Shown here piece by piece: positions 46,167 to 54,984 of a stretch of DNA of 64,000 bases. The DNA is from Candidatus Opimibacter skivensis (lineage in GTDB: Bacteria > Bacteroidota > Bacteroidia > Chitinophagales > Saprospiraceae): NCBI GenBank assembly GCA_016722045.1, contig JADKGY010000008.1, positions 372,001-436,000 of the forward strand. Reading direction: 5' to 3'. How positions within the stretch are numbered: the stretch's first letter is position 1; each line of letters opens with the position of its first letter. The position numbers were made by a program, and so were the translations under genes. The notes under the pieces are model-generated. The model saw only the letters and a list, made by a program, of their open reading frames with translations. It was not told the DNA's origin and did no database searches.

Positions 46167-47279
46167 TCATATAAATTCAATAAAATTGTTTTTTGATATT
46201 ACTTTATAATCGCTTCCGGGATACGCTTCTATAAAAGCCTTTGGTGGTTTCCCGACATCTTCATTCCATTTGAATTCATATGCATACAGTTTTCCATCTA
46301 TTTCTTCAATATAATCTATTTCCTTTTGGTCATAGGTACGCCAGAAATATGAATTAACAAATCGGCGACTGTACTCATTTTTTTTAATCCTCTCTAGAAT
46401 GCAAAAGTTCTCCCATAACTGGCCGACATCGTTGCGTGTGGTTAAAGGATTAAAATTATTGATTATTGCATTACGAATACCGATATCAATAAAGTAATAC
46501 TTTTTTGTCTTCCCAATTTCATTCCTTAGATTTCTTGAGAAACTCCTTAAGCTGGTGATGACAAATGCTTTTTCCAGGATGTCTATGTATCTCATTACTG
46601 TCTTTATTGTCGTGTTTGTTTTATTTGAGATCTCATTTAGACTCACTTCATTGCCAATTTGGAAAGCGAGAAGTTTCAGAATTTCATCTACTAAATCGGG
46701 TCGTCGTAGTTGTCCATACGCCACAACATCTTTATACAAATAACTACTCACAATATTTAACAATTCCTCTTTTCTTTCATTTTCTGGCTTTAGCACTACC
46801 TCAGGATATGATCCAAAACGAAGCATTGACTCTATTCCAGAATACGCATCTATAAAAGATTTTTCTTCCCTTATCTCTTCAAAGGAAATAGGATAAAGTC
46901 GTAGATATCTTGACCTTCCTGTGAGTGGTTCTGATATTTGTTGAGCCAATTCAAATGCAGATGACCCTGTAGCGATAAATTGAACTTGAGGAAACTCATC
47001 ATGTAAGACTTTCAATTTAAGACCTATTTCAGGGATACTTTGAGCTTCGTCAATCACTACTAGTTTTTTGCCCTTTATAAATTCCCTGAATCCCGGCAAA
47101 CTTGTTCTTGATAATAATTCTCTGACCTCAATCCATTCTCCACTATAATATTGACCTTCTTCTTCTTGTACTATCTGCTTTATTAAGTGGGTTTTACCTA
47201 CCCTTCTTGCGCCAAAGAGTAAGATGGTTTTACCCTTATATAAATTTGTTTTTATTATTGAATACAATGCTCTTTTCAT
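46167..47279 (-). CDS. AAA ATPase with DUF4143 C-terminal domain
   Basis: A 370-aa protein of a family common in Bacteroidota accessory regions. The P-loop is LFGARRVGKTHLIK (Walker A about 23-30), Walker B is KLVVIDEAQSI, and sensor 1 is IATGSSAF. The DUF4143 part (about 180-360) contains YLYKDVVAYGQL, NTTIKTVMRYIDILEKAFVI, KKYYFIDIGIRNAI and a nuclease-like E-x-K pattern (YAYEFKWNED). Function is unproven. The pseudogene at 2163-2619 is a decayed relative but not a close copy. Confidence 0.9.
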   Translation of the reverse strand: MKRALYSIIKTNLYKGKTILLFGARRVGKTHLIKQIVQEEEGQYYSGEWIEVRELLSRTSLPGFREFIKGKKLVVIDEAQSIPEIGLKLKVLHDEFPQVQFIATGSSAFELAQQISEPLTGRSRYLRLYPISFEEIREEKSFIDAYSGIESMLRFGSYPEVVLKPENERKEELLNIVSSYLYKDVVAYGQLRRPDLVDEILKLLAFQIGNEVSLNEISNKTNTTIKTVMRYIDILEKAFVITSLRSFSRNLRNEIGKTKKYYFIDIGIRNAIINNFNPLTTRNDVGQLWENFCILERIKKNEYSRRFVNSYFWRTYDQKEIDYIEEIDGKLYAYEFKWNEDVGKPPKAFIEAYPGSDYKVISKNNFIEFI

Positions 47280-47653
47280 AATAAAGTCAAAATTCTCAAC
47301 TACTAAAGTAGATAATTTAGTATAAATTTAAGTACATAAGTATATAAATTAAGTAGATTTTATCCACTTAAGTCCACAAATTAAGCTTAATTTATGTAGT
47401 CAACTACACAAATTCATTGAAATTTGTCCGATTAGGCTCACAAATTTGACTTTGTGCCTGTCAGCAACCATACTTCAAAATTCACCATTCCCTATTCTCC
47501 TTCAAAATTCCTCGCTCCCTATTCTATATTCCATATTCCCATTTCCCCTTCTCCTTTCAAATTCTTTGATCGCTATTCTATATTCCAGATTCCCTTCTGC
47601 ATTCCTTATTTCTCATTGGTTTTCAGATAGATATATATTTAGACTAATATATT
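47280..47653. other. non-coding low-complexity stretch
   Basis: No credible gene. The left part is AT-rich with short dyads (AATTAAGCTTAATT). The part at about 47500-47620 is a degenerate 7-bp-period pyrimidine-rich array (ATTCTAT, ATTCCAT, ATTCCCA and later ATTCTAT, ATTCCAG, ATTCCCT). Confidence 0.6.
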
Positions 47654-47679
47654 GTCATTAAATGACGTAAAATACGTCA
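47654..47679. promoter_or_regulatory. overlapping palindromes upstream of the DnaE-like gene
   Basis: GTCAT-TAA-ATGAC (47654-47666) overlaps TGACGTAAAATACGTCA (47663-47679), a perfect 7-bp dyad with a 3-base spacer. The start codon is at 47702, and a partial -7 element (TATCTTCA) follows the dyad by about 7 bases. The dyad would cover the -33 region, a typical repressor-site position. Confidence 0.55.
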
Positions 47680-47701
47680 AATCTCCTATCTTCACCCTCC
47701 C

Positions 47702-50647
47702 ATGTACCTCAATTGCCACACCTACTACTCCTTCAAATACGGCACCCTCTCCCCCGAAGAGCTCGCCGAAGGAGCCTCCCGTCGTGGTATCACCGCCCTC
47801 GCCCTCACCGATATCAACAACACCTCCTGCGCCATAGCCTGGATCAACGAATGCAAGAAACGCGACATCAAACCCGTCCTCGGCATCGAATACAGGATCG
47901 ACAACCGCTACCTCTACACCGGCATCGCCAAAAACGCAGAAGGATGGCGCGAACTATGCGAACTTCTCACAGCATGCTCTCTCGATGGCATCCCTCTCCC
48001 CGAGAGGCCGCCGGAGATGGAACATGTCTATATAATCTACAGACCTGAGGCGGGTATTCCCGAAAACCTTCGTCCTTATGAATACATCGGCATCATGCCC
48101 GCTGAAGCGAACAGCCTGTACAGTTCGCCACTGCGGGAACACGCCGACCGCCTCGTGGTCTGGCAACCCATCACCTACGACGGCGACACCGGCTACAAAG
48201 TCCACAAGCTCATGCGCTGTGTCGACCTCAATATCATGCTCGGCCAGCTCGAAGAAAATAATCATGCAGGTCCCGGCGAACATTGGGTCAACCGCGATGT
48301 CATCGACAATGCCTTCAGAGCTTATCCACAGATCGTACGCAATACCGAAGCGCTTCTCTATCACTGCGAAGCAGAACTACCCTCCGGCAATTTCAACAAC
48401 AGACAGGTATTCACCGGCTCAGAGCGCGACGATCATCAACTCCTCCTCAAGCTCGCCCGTGAAGGCTGCAACCGCCGCTACGGAAAAACCAACGCGAAAG
48501 CAAACGCCAGAATGGAAAGCGAACTCAAAGTCATACGACAGCTAGGCTTCGCTCCATACTTTCTTATCACATGGGATATCATCCGCTACGCACAGACCGC
48601 AGGCTATCATCATGTAGGGCGGGGTAGCGGTGCCAATTCACTCGTAGCATTTTGTCTAGGTATCACCGATGTCGATCCGCTCGAACTCGATCTCTACTTC
48701 GAGCGCTTCATCAATCCACATCGGTCATCACCACCCGATTTTGATATCGACTTCTCATGGGACGAACGCGATGATGTCACCGACTACATCTTCAAACGCT
48801 ATGGTCACCGCCACACAGCATTACTCGCGACATACAATACATTCAAAGGCCGCTCCATCATCCGCGAGCTCGGAAAAGTAGTCGGCCTTCCGAAAGCAGA
48901 CATCGACGCGATCGTCGACGCACCCATGGCCAGCGCCAAACATCATCCCTATGCACAACACATCTTTCGCTACGGCGAGATGATCGAACGATATCCCAAT
49001 TACCTCTCGATCCATGCAGGGGGTGTCCTGGTGTCAGAACGCCCCCTCACGTATCACACCGCATTGCAGATGATGCCCAAGGGATTTCCCATCTCGCACT
49101 TCGACATGTATCATGCAGAGGATCTCAACTTTCACAAATATGATGTGCTGAGCCAGCGCGGTCTCGGACATATCAAAGATGCCGTCAGCCTCGTCCGTCA
49201 GAACCAGGGGAAAGCTGTTGATATCCATGATGTCGTGAAGATCAAAGAAGATCCTCTTGTCAAAGAGCAACTCTACTCAGGTCAGTGCATCGGATGCTTC
49301 TATATCGAATCACCTGCGATGCGGGGCCTGCTGACAAAATTGCATTGTGACAATTATATACATCTCGTTGCCGCAAGTTCAATCATCCGTCCCGGTGTCG
49401 CAAAGAGTGGTATGATGCGCGAATACATCAAACGTTTTCACGCACCCGAAAAAGTAGAATACCTGCATCCTGTATTTGAACAAAATCTTGGCGAGACATT
49501 CGGTGTCATGGTCTACCAGGAAGATGTGATGAAGATCGTGCATCACTTTGCAGGTCTTGATCTGGATGAGTCCGATGTATTGCGTCGCATCATGACCGGC
49601 AAGAAAAAATCTTCAGATACATTCCGTCTGCTCATGGAAAAATTCTGGCGCAATTGTCGTGAGCGTGGCTATCCCGAAGAGCTGATCACAGAAGTATGGC
49701 GACAGGTGGAAAGTTTTTCAGGCTATTCATTTTGCAAAGCACACTCGGCGAGTTTTGCAGTGGAGAGTTTTCAGAGTCTGTATCTGAAGTCATACTATCC
49801 GCTTGAATTTATGGTCGGGGTCATCAACAATTTTGGTGGCTTTTATTCGACAGAGTATTATGTACATGAAGCACGGATGTGTGGTGCTAATATCCAGGCA
49901 CCCTGTATCAATCATAGCATCAATCTCACGACGATCTATGGCGACACGATCTATCTCGGTTTTATACATATTCAATCACTCGAGCGCGCGGTCTCACATC
50001 GCATCGTCGAAGAGCGGATACGCAGTGGCCCGTATCTGAGTCTGGAAGATTTTGTGGGCCGTGTCGATCTCGGTCGTGAGCAATTAGATATTCTTATTCG
50101 CATCGGCGCGTTTCGCTGGACCGGTCGTACAAAATGTGAATTGATGTGGCACAAGTATGCTGTGCACAATCCACACGTGCGACAGGTCGTGAGTCAGCCG
50201 GCGCTTTTCGGACATAACCAGCATGTTGATTATACCCTGCCCTCACTGGAGGAGAGTCCTTTTGATCAGGCCTATGATGAGATTGAGTTGTTAGGCTTTC
50301 CGTTGTGCAGTCCTTTCGAGCTCTTGGAAGAAAGGCCGGCACAATCTATTGTCTTCACAAAGGATCTCAATTCACTGGTGGGGCGCAGGGTATCCATGCT
50401 TGGCTATTATGTAACACGTAAACCCGTCACCACATCCAATGGCAAACTGATGAGCTTCGGTACCTGGCTGGATGAGAAAGGAAAATATTTTGACACCACT
50501 CATTTTCCACCATCATTGGAGCGATATCCATTCCAGGGCAAAGGCCTTTATCTCATCCATGGAAAAGTGACAGATGACTTTGATTTTGCAAGTTTAGAAG
50601 CGGATGCGATGGAGAAGTTACCTTATCGGAAAGATGGTAGATATTAA
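47702..50647 (+). CDS. second DnaE-type DNA polymerase III alpha subunit (DnaE2-like)
   Basis: A 981-aa C-family DNA polymerase, shorter than replicative DnaE (about 1150+). The N-terminal PHP domain begins LNCHTYYSFKYGTLS and has ALALTDINN where active PHP sites have DH, so its metal site is degenerate. The polymerase core has the catalytic pair PPDFDIDFSW (about 338-347) and the third Asp in HKYDVLSQRGLGHIKDA. Fingers follow with MVYQEDVMKI and RRIMTGKK, then a helix-hairpin-helix (YLSLEDFVGRV) and an OB-fold (LGYYVTRKPV). Such polymerases are usually translesion enzymes. No imuB, dinB or lexA lies beside it. The first ~1.2 kb uses strikingly many C-ending codons compared with its neighbours. 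Confidence 0.92.
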   Translation: MYLNCHTYYSFKYGTLSPEELAEGASRRGITALALTDINNTSCAIAWINECKKRDIKPVLGIEYRIDNRYLYTGIAKNAEGWRELCELLTACSLDGIPLPERPPEMEHVYIIYRPEAGIPENLRPYEYIGIMPAEANSLYSSPLREHADRLVVWQPITYDGDTGYKVHKLMRCVDLNIMLGQLEENNHAGPGEHWVNRDVIDNAFRAYPQIVRNTEALLYHCEAELPSGNFNNRQVFTGSERDDHQLLLKLAREGCNRRYGKTNAKANARMESELKVIRQLGFAPYFLITWDIIRYAQTAGYHHVGRGSGANSLVAFCLGITDVDPLELDLYFERFINPHRSSPPDFDIDFSWDERDDVTDYIFKRYGHRHTALLATYNTFKGRSIIRELGKVVGLPKADIDAIVDAPMASAKHHPYAQHIFRYGEMIERYPNYLSIHAGGVLVSERPLTYHTALQMMPKGFPISHFDMYHAEDLNFHKYDVLSQRGLGHIKDAVSLVRQNQGKAVDIHDVVKIKEDPLVKEQLYSGQCIGCFYIESPAMRGLLTKLHCDNYIHLVAASSIIRPGVAKSGMMREYIKRFHAPEKVEYLHPVFEQNLGETFGVMVYQEDVMKIVHHFAGLDLDESDVLRRIMTGKKKSSDTFRLLMEKFWRNCRERGYPEELITEVWRQVESFSGYSFCKAHSASFAVESFQSLYLKSYYPLEFMVGVINNFGGFYSTEYYVHEARMCGANIQAPCINHSINLTTIYGDTIYLGFIHIQSLERAVSHRIVEERIRSGPYLSLEDFVGRVDLGREQLDILIRIGAFRWTGRTKCELMWHKYAVHNPHVRQVVSQPALFGHNQHVDYTLPSLEESPFDQAYDEIELLGFPLCSPFELLEERPAQSIVFTKDLNSLVGRRVSMLGYYVTRKPVTTSNGKLMSFGTWLDEKGKYFDTTHFPPSLERYPFQGKGLYLIHGKVTDDFDFASLEADAMEKLPYRKDGRY

Positions 50648-50745
50648 GCGAGTGAACAACTAAAAGTAAACAATGAAAAATGTTAAAAACATTTTACTTG
50701 TTTTTCTACCTTAAAAGCACTATATTTAATGAAAATAATAAAGCT

Positions 50746-51879
50746 ATGGAACGCCAAAACGCCAAAACGCCACTCAAATACTTTATTTTCTTCTATTTAA
50801 TGAGTGTAACCTTATACTCATGCGATAAAAAAAGCGAAATTGATCATCCTATCAAAGGCGGAAATGAAAAGATAGGCATTAGATCAATATCAAATCAAGA
50901 AATAGATTGGCTTATAGATTTTCAATCATACTTGTATGATCTGCAACGTCACGTTACACGAACGAATATCTATAATTTGGAAAGAGCTATATATGGAGTT
51001 GAAGCACTTCTGAATATCAGATATGCTGAATCAAAGATCGGGATACTCAAATATACGACTGCAGATACATTTAATATTCAAAGCACCACAAATTGGTTTG
51101 ACTTATTTGAAAATGCACGTGACAATTTATTGGATGATATATCATCGGTATCAGATACAAATATTATTATTTCAGCTTTTGATATCCGGGTTGACACAAC
51201 GATAGGAAGTAATATTAGAATAATTACAAGTACAATATTCAAAAACAAAGCAGCCAATTATGTTTCTAAGTATTCCGGTACTATATCACCCGAATGTACA
51301 GCTCAAGCATTCGGAGAGGATGAAGCGTATTTACTTTGGCTTGGAGGAACAGATGTATGGGCTTTATGGCCAGCTAACGGGTTAGATTGTAATGGTGATT
51401 GTGGTTCTACTTCTCCAGGGGAGACTGCGGCAATGGAAGAAATCCAAAATCACATCAATGCGAGTTATCCTGAACCAGATTGTGGACCGGGCCTAAAATT
51501 TACGAATAAATACATCGATGTACATGTTGATTACGCTTTTATAGAATGGTATCAGGGTCGATTTGAGGATTGTGGTATCGATCCAGAGACGGAGTTTTTT
51601 GCATGTGACTGCCTAAATCAGGAAATGCTCGATTGCATATTGTGCACTATATATGGTGAAATTGATACTTATGCTTTCCCAATAAGTATTCCAAACGGAT
51701 ATTACTTCATGAGTATTGATCTTGGAGTAGATTTTAATTATATTCTGCCTTTAGAAGATACAAGGACGAGAATAGATATTAAGTATGTTTATGGAAAAGA
51801 GGTCTGTGCTCCAGAGAAACCTCATTACACTCAAGATGTCCTTACAATAGACTTGGGGTATCTAAAGTGTTGTCCATGA
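50746..51879 (+). CDS. hypothetical lipoprotein, cysteine-rich C-terminal half
   Basis: A 377-aa protein of unknown family. The ATG at 50746 begins MERQNAKTPLKYFIFFYLM, with lipobox LYSC (about Cys25). The N-terminal half is helical, and the C-terminal half has spaced Cys residues (DCNGDCGS, DCGPGL, ACDCLNQEMLDCILC, CCP at the end). The C-x2-C patterns suggest disulfides. Its stop overlaps the next gene's start by 4 bases (ATGA), so the two form a pair. Locally AT-rich codon use fits accessory DNA. Confidence 0.65.
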   Translation: MERQNAKTPLKYFIFFYLMSVTLYSCDKKSEIDHPIKGGNEKIGIRSISNQEIDWLIDFQSYLYDLQRHVTRTNIYNLERAIYGVEALLNIRYAESKIGILKYTTADTFNIQSTTNWFDLFENARDNLLDDISSVSDTNIIISAFDIRVDTTIGSNIRIITSTIFKNKAANYVSKYSGTISPECTAQAFGEDEAYLLWLGGTDVWALWPANGLDCNGDCGSTSPGETAAMEEIQNHINASYPEPDCGPGLKFTNKYIDVHVDYAFIEWYQGRFEDCGIDPETEFFACDCLNQEMLDCILCTIYGEIDTYAFPISIPNGYYFMSIDLGVDFNYILPLEDTRTRIDIKYVYGKEVCAPEKPHYTQDVLTIDLGYLKCCP

Positions 51880-53348
51880 AAAAATTAATAGTTCTGTTAT
51901 TTATTTTGTCAATCTTTGAGGTAAATGCTCAAAGCGATACTTTGTTTTTGACATTTCGGAATTCTGCTAAAGAAAGTACTGCAAGAATTATTTCACTAAG
52001 TAATGGATACGGCATACTTAATTATAATTATAACTACGCCGATATTGGCAATTTTTACTCATTGTATTTGACGGATTTTGACGGAAATATTATGCAAAGG
52101 CTGGATACTATTCGAGTAGGCAATATGAATATTGAATCCATTCAAAATATTGAAGATACTGATGAAGGTATCTTATTATTAGCCAATGTTCAATTAGGCT
52201 TTTTACAGGATGCTTTTATTTCTATTTGGTTGGATTATGATTTGAAACATACTCAGGTGAGAGATACTTTTTATTTGAATAAAGGCGAAGACTTGATATT
52301 TTTGAAAGGATTTAAACAAAATACCACATCAGGTTTGTCGGAAAGTTTTGGGTTGGTTTACGATCCATCAATGGATAAAAATATCAGTAATATTTACGTT
52401 AGTCATTCTAAATCTGGTAAATTCAGTCGAATCAAAAAAGTATCATTATTAATAAACCCTACTTATATAATGGATTTTGTATGGATGCCAGACCGCATAA
52501 CATATTTTTTAACTTATTGGGATAGAACTTCAATGACTCTAGATGAAGATTTTAACGTCTTAAAAAGTCTGGAGAATACCTATACATATAAGATTGGTGA
52601 TACCACTTTTCATACTATTTATACTTTCTATGGCTGTGATTACAATGGTGCAAAGTTGGTATGCGCTGGTACAGGAGGACCAAAAAACAATTATAATTTT
52701 TCTATGAGCGAAATTGGGCTTGAAGAAGATAGTCTTTATATCAAATCATTGCATCCTTTATTACCTGCTGGGACTAGGGACGATATTGTATTAGCTACTT
52801 TGACAACTGATGGATTGGGTAATTATATAGGAGCATGTGCTGGACTTTTTAATCCATTTAATAATGCAGTCGATCCTAACAAGCTTTATGTTACTAAATT
52901 GACGCAAGATCTTGAACCGACCTGGCAGATAGTATTCCAAAATGGAAAAGAAATGGCAAATGGAGATATGATAACAGACAAATATGATGATATTGGCATC
53001 ATAGGGTCGCTATGGGATTCGGAGTTCTTAGGAAAAACACAAGGTTATTTTTTAAAAATATTTCATGATGGTAGCTTCACAAATATTGTTGATCCTCACT
53101 ATGGGTCATATCAAACGATGAAGATATACCCATGTCCCGCACACGAAGTTCTTTTTATTGATATGGAATCACCCGATAACTTTTCAGGTGATATAATGTC
53201 CTTGGATGGTCGTTTGAATAAATCTTTTCTTCTTAAGGATAGTCATGAATCATTAGATATTTCGTCATTGACTCCAGGTACTTATTATATTCATTTTTAT
53301 AAAAAGGGATTTAATCTCATTCAGACTGCATCTTTTGTTAAAATATAG
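51876..53348 (+). CDS. hypothetical secreted protein with T9SS sorting domain
   Basis: A 490-aa protein. It has a signal peptide (MKKLIVLLFILSIFEVNAQ), then a beta-rich region reminiscent of a propeller (repeats such as GNFYSLYLTDFDGN, GYGILNYNYN), with no named domain. The last ~75 residues form a T9SS type A domain (KIYPCPAHEVLFIDME... LDISSLTPGTYYIHFYKKG). It is translationally coupled to the cysteine-rich lipoprotein. Both are probably surface-exposed; function unknown. Confidence 0.72.
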   Translation: MKKLIVLLFILSIFEVNAQSDTLFLTFRNSAKESTARIISLSNGYGILNYNYNYADIGNFYSLYLTDFDGNIMQRLDTIRVGNMNIESIQNIEDTDEGILLLANVQLGFLQDAFISIWLDYDLKHTQVRDTFYLNKGEDLIFLKGFKQNTTSGLSESFGLVYDPSMDKNISNIYVSHSKSGKFSRIKKVSLLINPTYIMDFVWMPDRITYFLTYWDRTSMTLDEDFNVLKSLENTYTYKIGDTTFHTIYTFYGCDYNGAKLVCAGTGGPKNNYNFSMSEIGLEEDSLYIKSLHPLLPAGTRDDIVLATLTTDGLGNYIGACAGLFNPFNNAVDPNKLYVTKLTQDLEPTWQIVFQNGKEMANGDMITDKYDDIGIIGSLWDSEFLGKTQGYFLKIFHDGSFTNIVDPHYGSYQTMKIYPCPAHEVLFIDMESPDNFSGDIMSLDGRLNKSFLLKDSHESLDISSLTPGTYYIHFYKKGFNLIQTASFVKI

Positions 53349-53689
53349 GCGAATTGCATTTAATTTGACTCTGGCCCCCCTTAAAGAGATGAACAGGTTT
53401 TTATCCATTTAGGATAAGAACGATATCAGGCACAATTTTAAGAATCAACCCAACCGAGAATATAGCTGAAGTCAAACGAGGAAAAGATTTCAGCATTACC
53501 TCTAAGTGCAAACTTGGAGCACATCTTATTTCACTAACAGATCGACGCATAGAAGCAAATGAAAATTGAAAACTCTTCGTAAAACAGTAATAATCAGTGA
53601 CATTATTTCAACGATTGAAGAAACTTGGCCAACAAACTAATCAAGATCACTAATTCTGGAATCTTGTTTCGAAAAGATTAAGTTTAATT
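53349..53689. other. 341-bp gap, no supported gene
   Basis: Contains a ~50-codon open stretch without an initiator (about 53395-53568, plus strand) that I cannot relate to any family. No hairpin or repeat of note. Confidence 0.4.
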
Positions 53690-54301
53690 CTAGAAAAACA
53701 CACTCCACCGAAACAATATCACATCCCAGTGTCTTTGATCTTTCTGCACAATAGGTGGCAACCATTCACGTGGACTGGTATGGTGTAGCCAACTGATGTC
53801 AAACATCAAACCCACATTTTCAAAAATATTATATCGAAAACCAATGCCGGGATTAAATGCCCATCCGTTGAGGAACTTATACTCACCAATAGCATCCTCA
53901 CCATTACCGGTGATGGAAAAAACATAACCGGCATCTGCAATTAATAAAGTGGCGAAGCGGCCATTGCGCGATTCCATAAATGTTTGCCTTATGTCAATCA
54001 TCACAGGAAATACCTGTACAGGATCAACTACCGGGTAAGTCCCGTCGGCAGTATTTCCAATATAGTGCACACCGATACCAGCCATCGTTTGGCCATTGAA
54101 GAATCGCCGACCCAGGTTCAAACCAAAACATGCAAAGGGATAATCACCTCCACCCGTACCACCACTCACAAAGACGAAATTCTTTTTTGTATTGTATACT
54201 TTTTGTAGTGTTTGATCTGGATTTATCTGCGCATTGATCGTCGTCAAACATAATACTTGCACGAGTAAGATTAGAAAGCATTTGGAATATAGGTGTAGCA
54301 T
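53690..54301 (-). CDS. outer-membrane beta-barrel protein
   Basis: A 203-aa protein with a signal peptide (about 1-24). Alternating aromatic beta strands (FVFVSGGTGGGDYPFACFGLNLGRRF, FATLLIADAGYVFSI, FNPGIGFRYNIFENVGLMFDISW) end in ILFRWSVFF, a typical barrel C-terminus. It resembles small OmpA-like or PorT-like barrels, though no exact family is assigned. Transcribed alone. Confidence 0.7.
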   Translation of the reverse strand: MLHLYSKCFLILLVQVLCLTTINAQINPDQTLQKVYNTKKNFVFVSGGTGGGDYPFACFGLNLGRRFFNGQTMAGIGVHYIGNTADGTYPVVDPVQVFPVMIDIRQTFMESRNGRFATLLIADAGYVFSITGNGEDAIGEYKFLNGWAFNPGIGFRYNIFENVGLMFDISWLHHTSPREWLPPIVQKDQRHWDVILFRWSVFF

Positions 54302-54491
54302 AATATTATTGTTTAGTTAGTGAAAATTTATAAGTGGATTTTGTGCTTAAAAAAAATTGACTCTTCTAAAAGTAAAGTAAGTTTTCATCGAAAAATAAAG
54401 AGTAGATAATTTTAACTTTAGTTTAATAAGCAGTCGTGATCGACCTGCCTTCCGGGGAGGAAAGAATTTTAGTATCCTAAGTATTGTATGT

Positions 54492-54499
54492 TATTTTTG
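54492..54499 (+). promoter_or_regulatory. Bacteroidota -7 promoter element
   Basis: TATTTTTG matches TAnnTTTG. The antitoxin ATG follows 11 bases after it, implying a very short leader. Confidence 0.5.
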
Positions 54500-54510
54500 T
54501 ACAAACTAAT

Positions 54511-54744
54511 ATGACCACAAAAACTATATCGGTAAGTGATTTAAGAGCCAATCTAACAAGCATACTTGAGCTTGTTAAAAAGGGAAAGACGGTAATCGTA
54601 ACTTACCATGGTAAGCCAATAGCCAATATAATGCCACCTTCTGATCGGCGGGCCGTAGCAATTGCTCAATTGAAAGCATTGCGAAAAACAGCAATCATAG
54701 GCGATATCCTGTCGCCCCTTGATGAACCATGGGAAGCGAGTTAA
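54511..54744 (+). CDS. Phd/YefM family antitoxin, no adjacent toxin
   Basis: A 77-aa antitoxin of the Phd/YefM fold: TKTISVSDLRANLTSILELVKKGKTVIVTYHGKPIANIMP. The C-terminal toxin-binding tail is ILSPLDEPWEAS, of the kind paired with PIN-domain (VapC) toxins. The 240 bases downstream contain no toxin gene, so it is an orphan. The ATG at 54511 is preferred over an in-frame upstream codon because of the -7 element position. Confidence 0.85.
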   Translation: MTTKTISVSDLRANLTSILELVKKGKTVIVTYHGKPIANIMPPSDRRAVAIAQLKALRKTAIIGDILSPLDEPWEAS

Positions 54745-54984
54745 GTTTTGTCTGAAATCCTTTGTTGACCACTCGCTTGAGTCAAGAATATCTGGTCAAA
54801 ACTTCCATTATTACCCAACCTTTTTAACCTGCCATCTAGTCTATTACGTTTACCAGAAAAGATCGATTAACTCTTCTAAAATTTAAACTATTTCATTTTT
54901 CGGGAACAGGGAAATGGGCAACAACCTATTTATCACGGAAACAGAAAATAGTTTTTTGCAAAGTCAAACCTAATCCATGACGAC

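Noticed and set aside
47702..50647. Main replicative DnaE
   Set aside because: It is about 981 aa with a degenerate PHP site and lacks the full C-terminal tail, so it is better placed with DnaE2-like polymerases.
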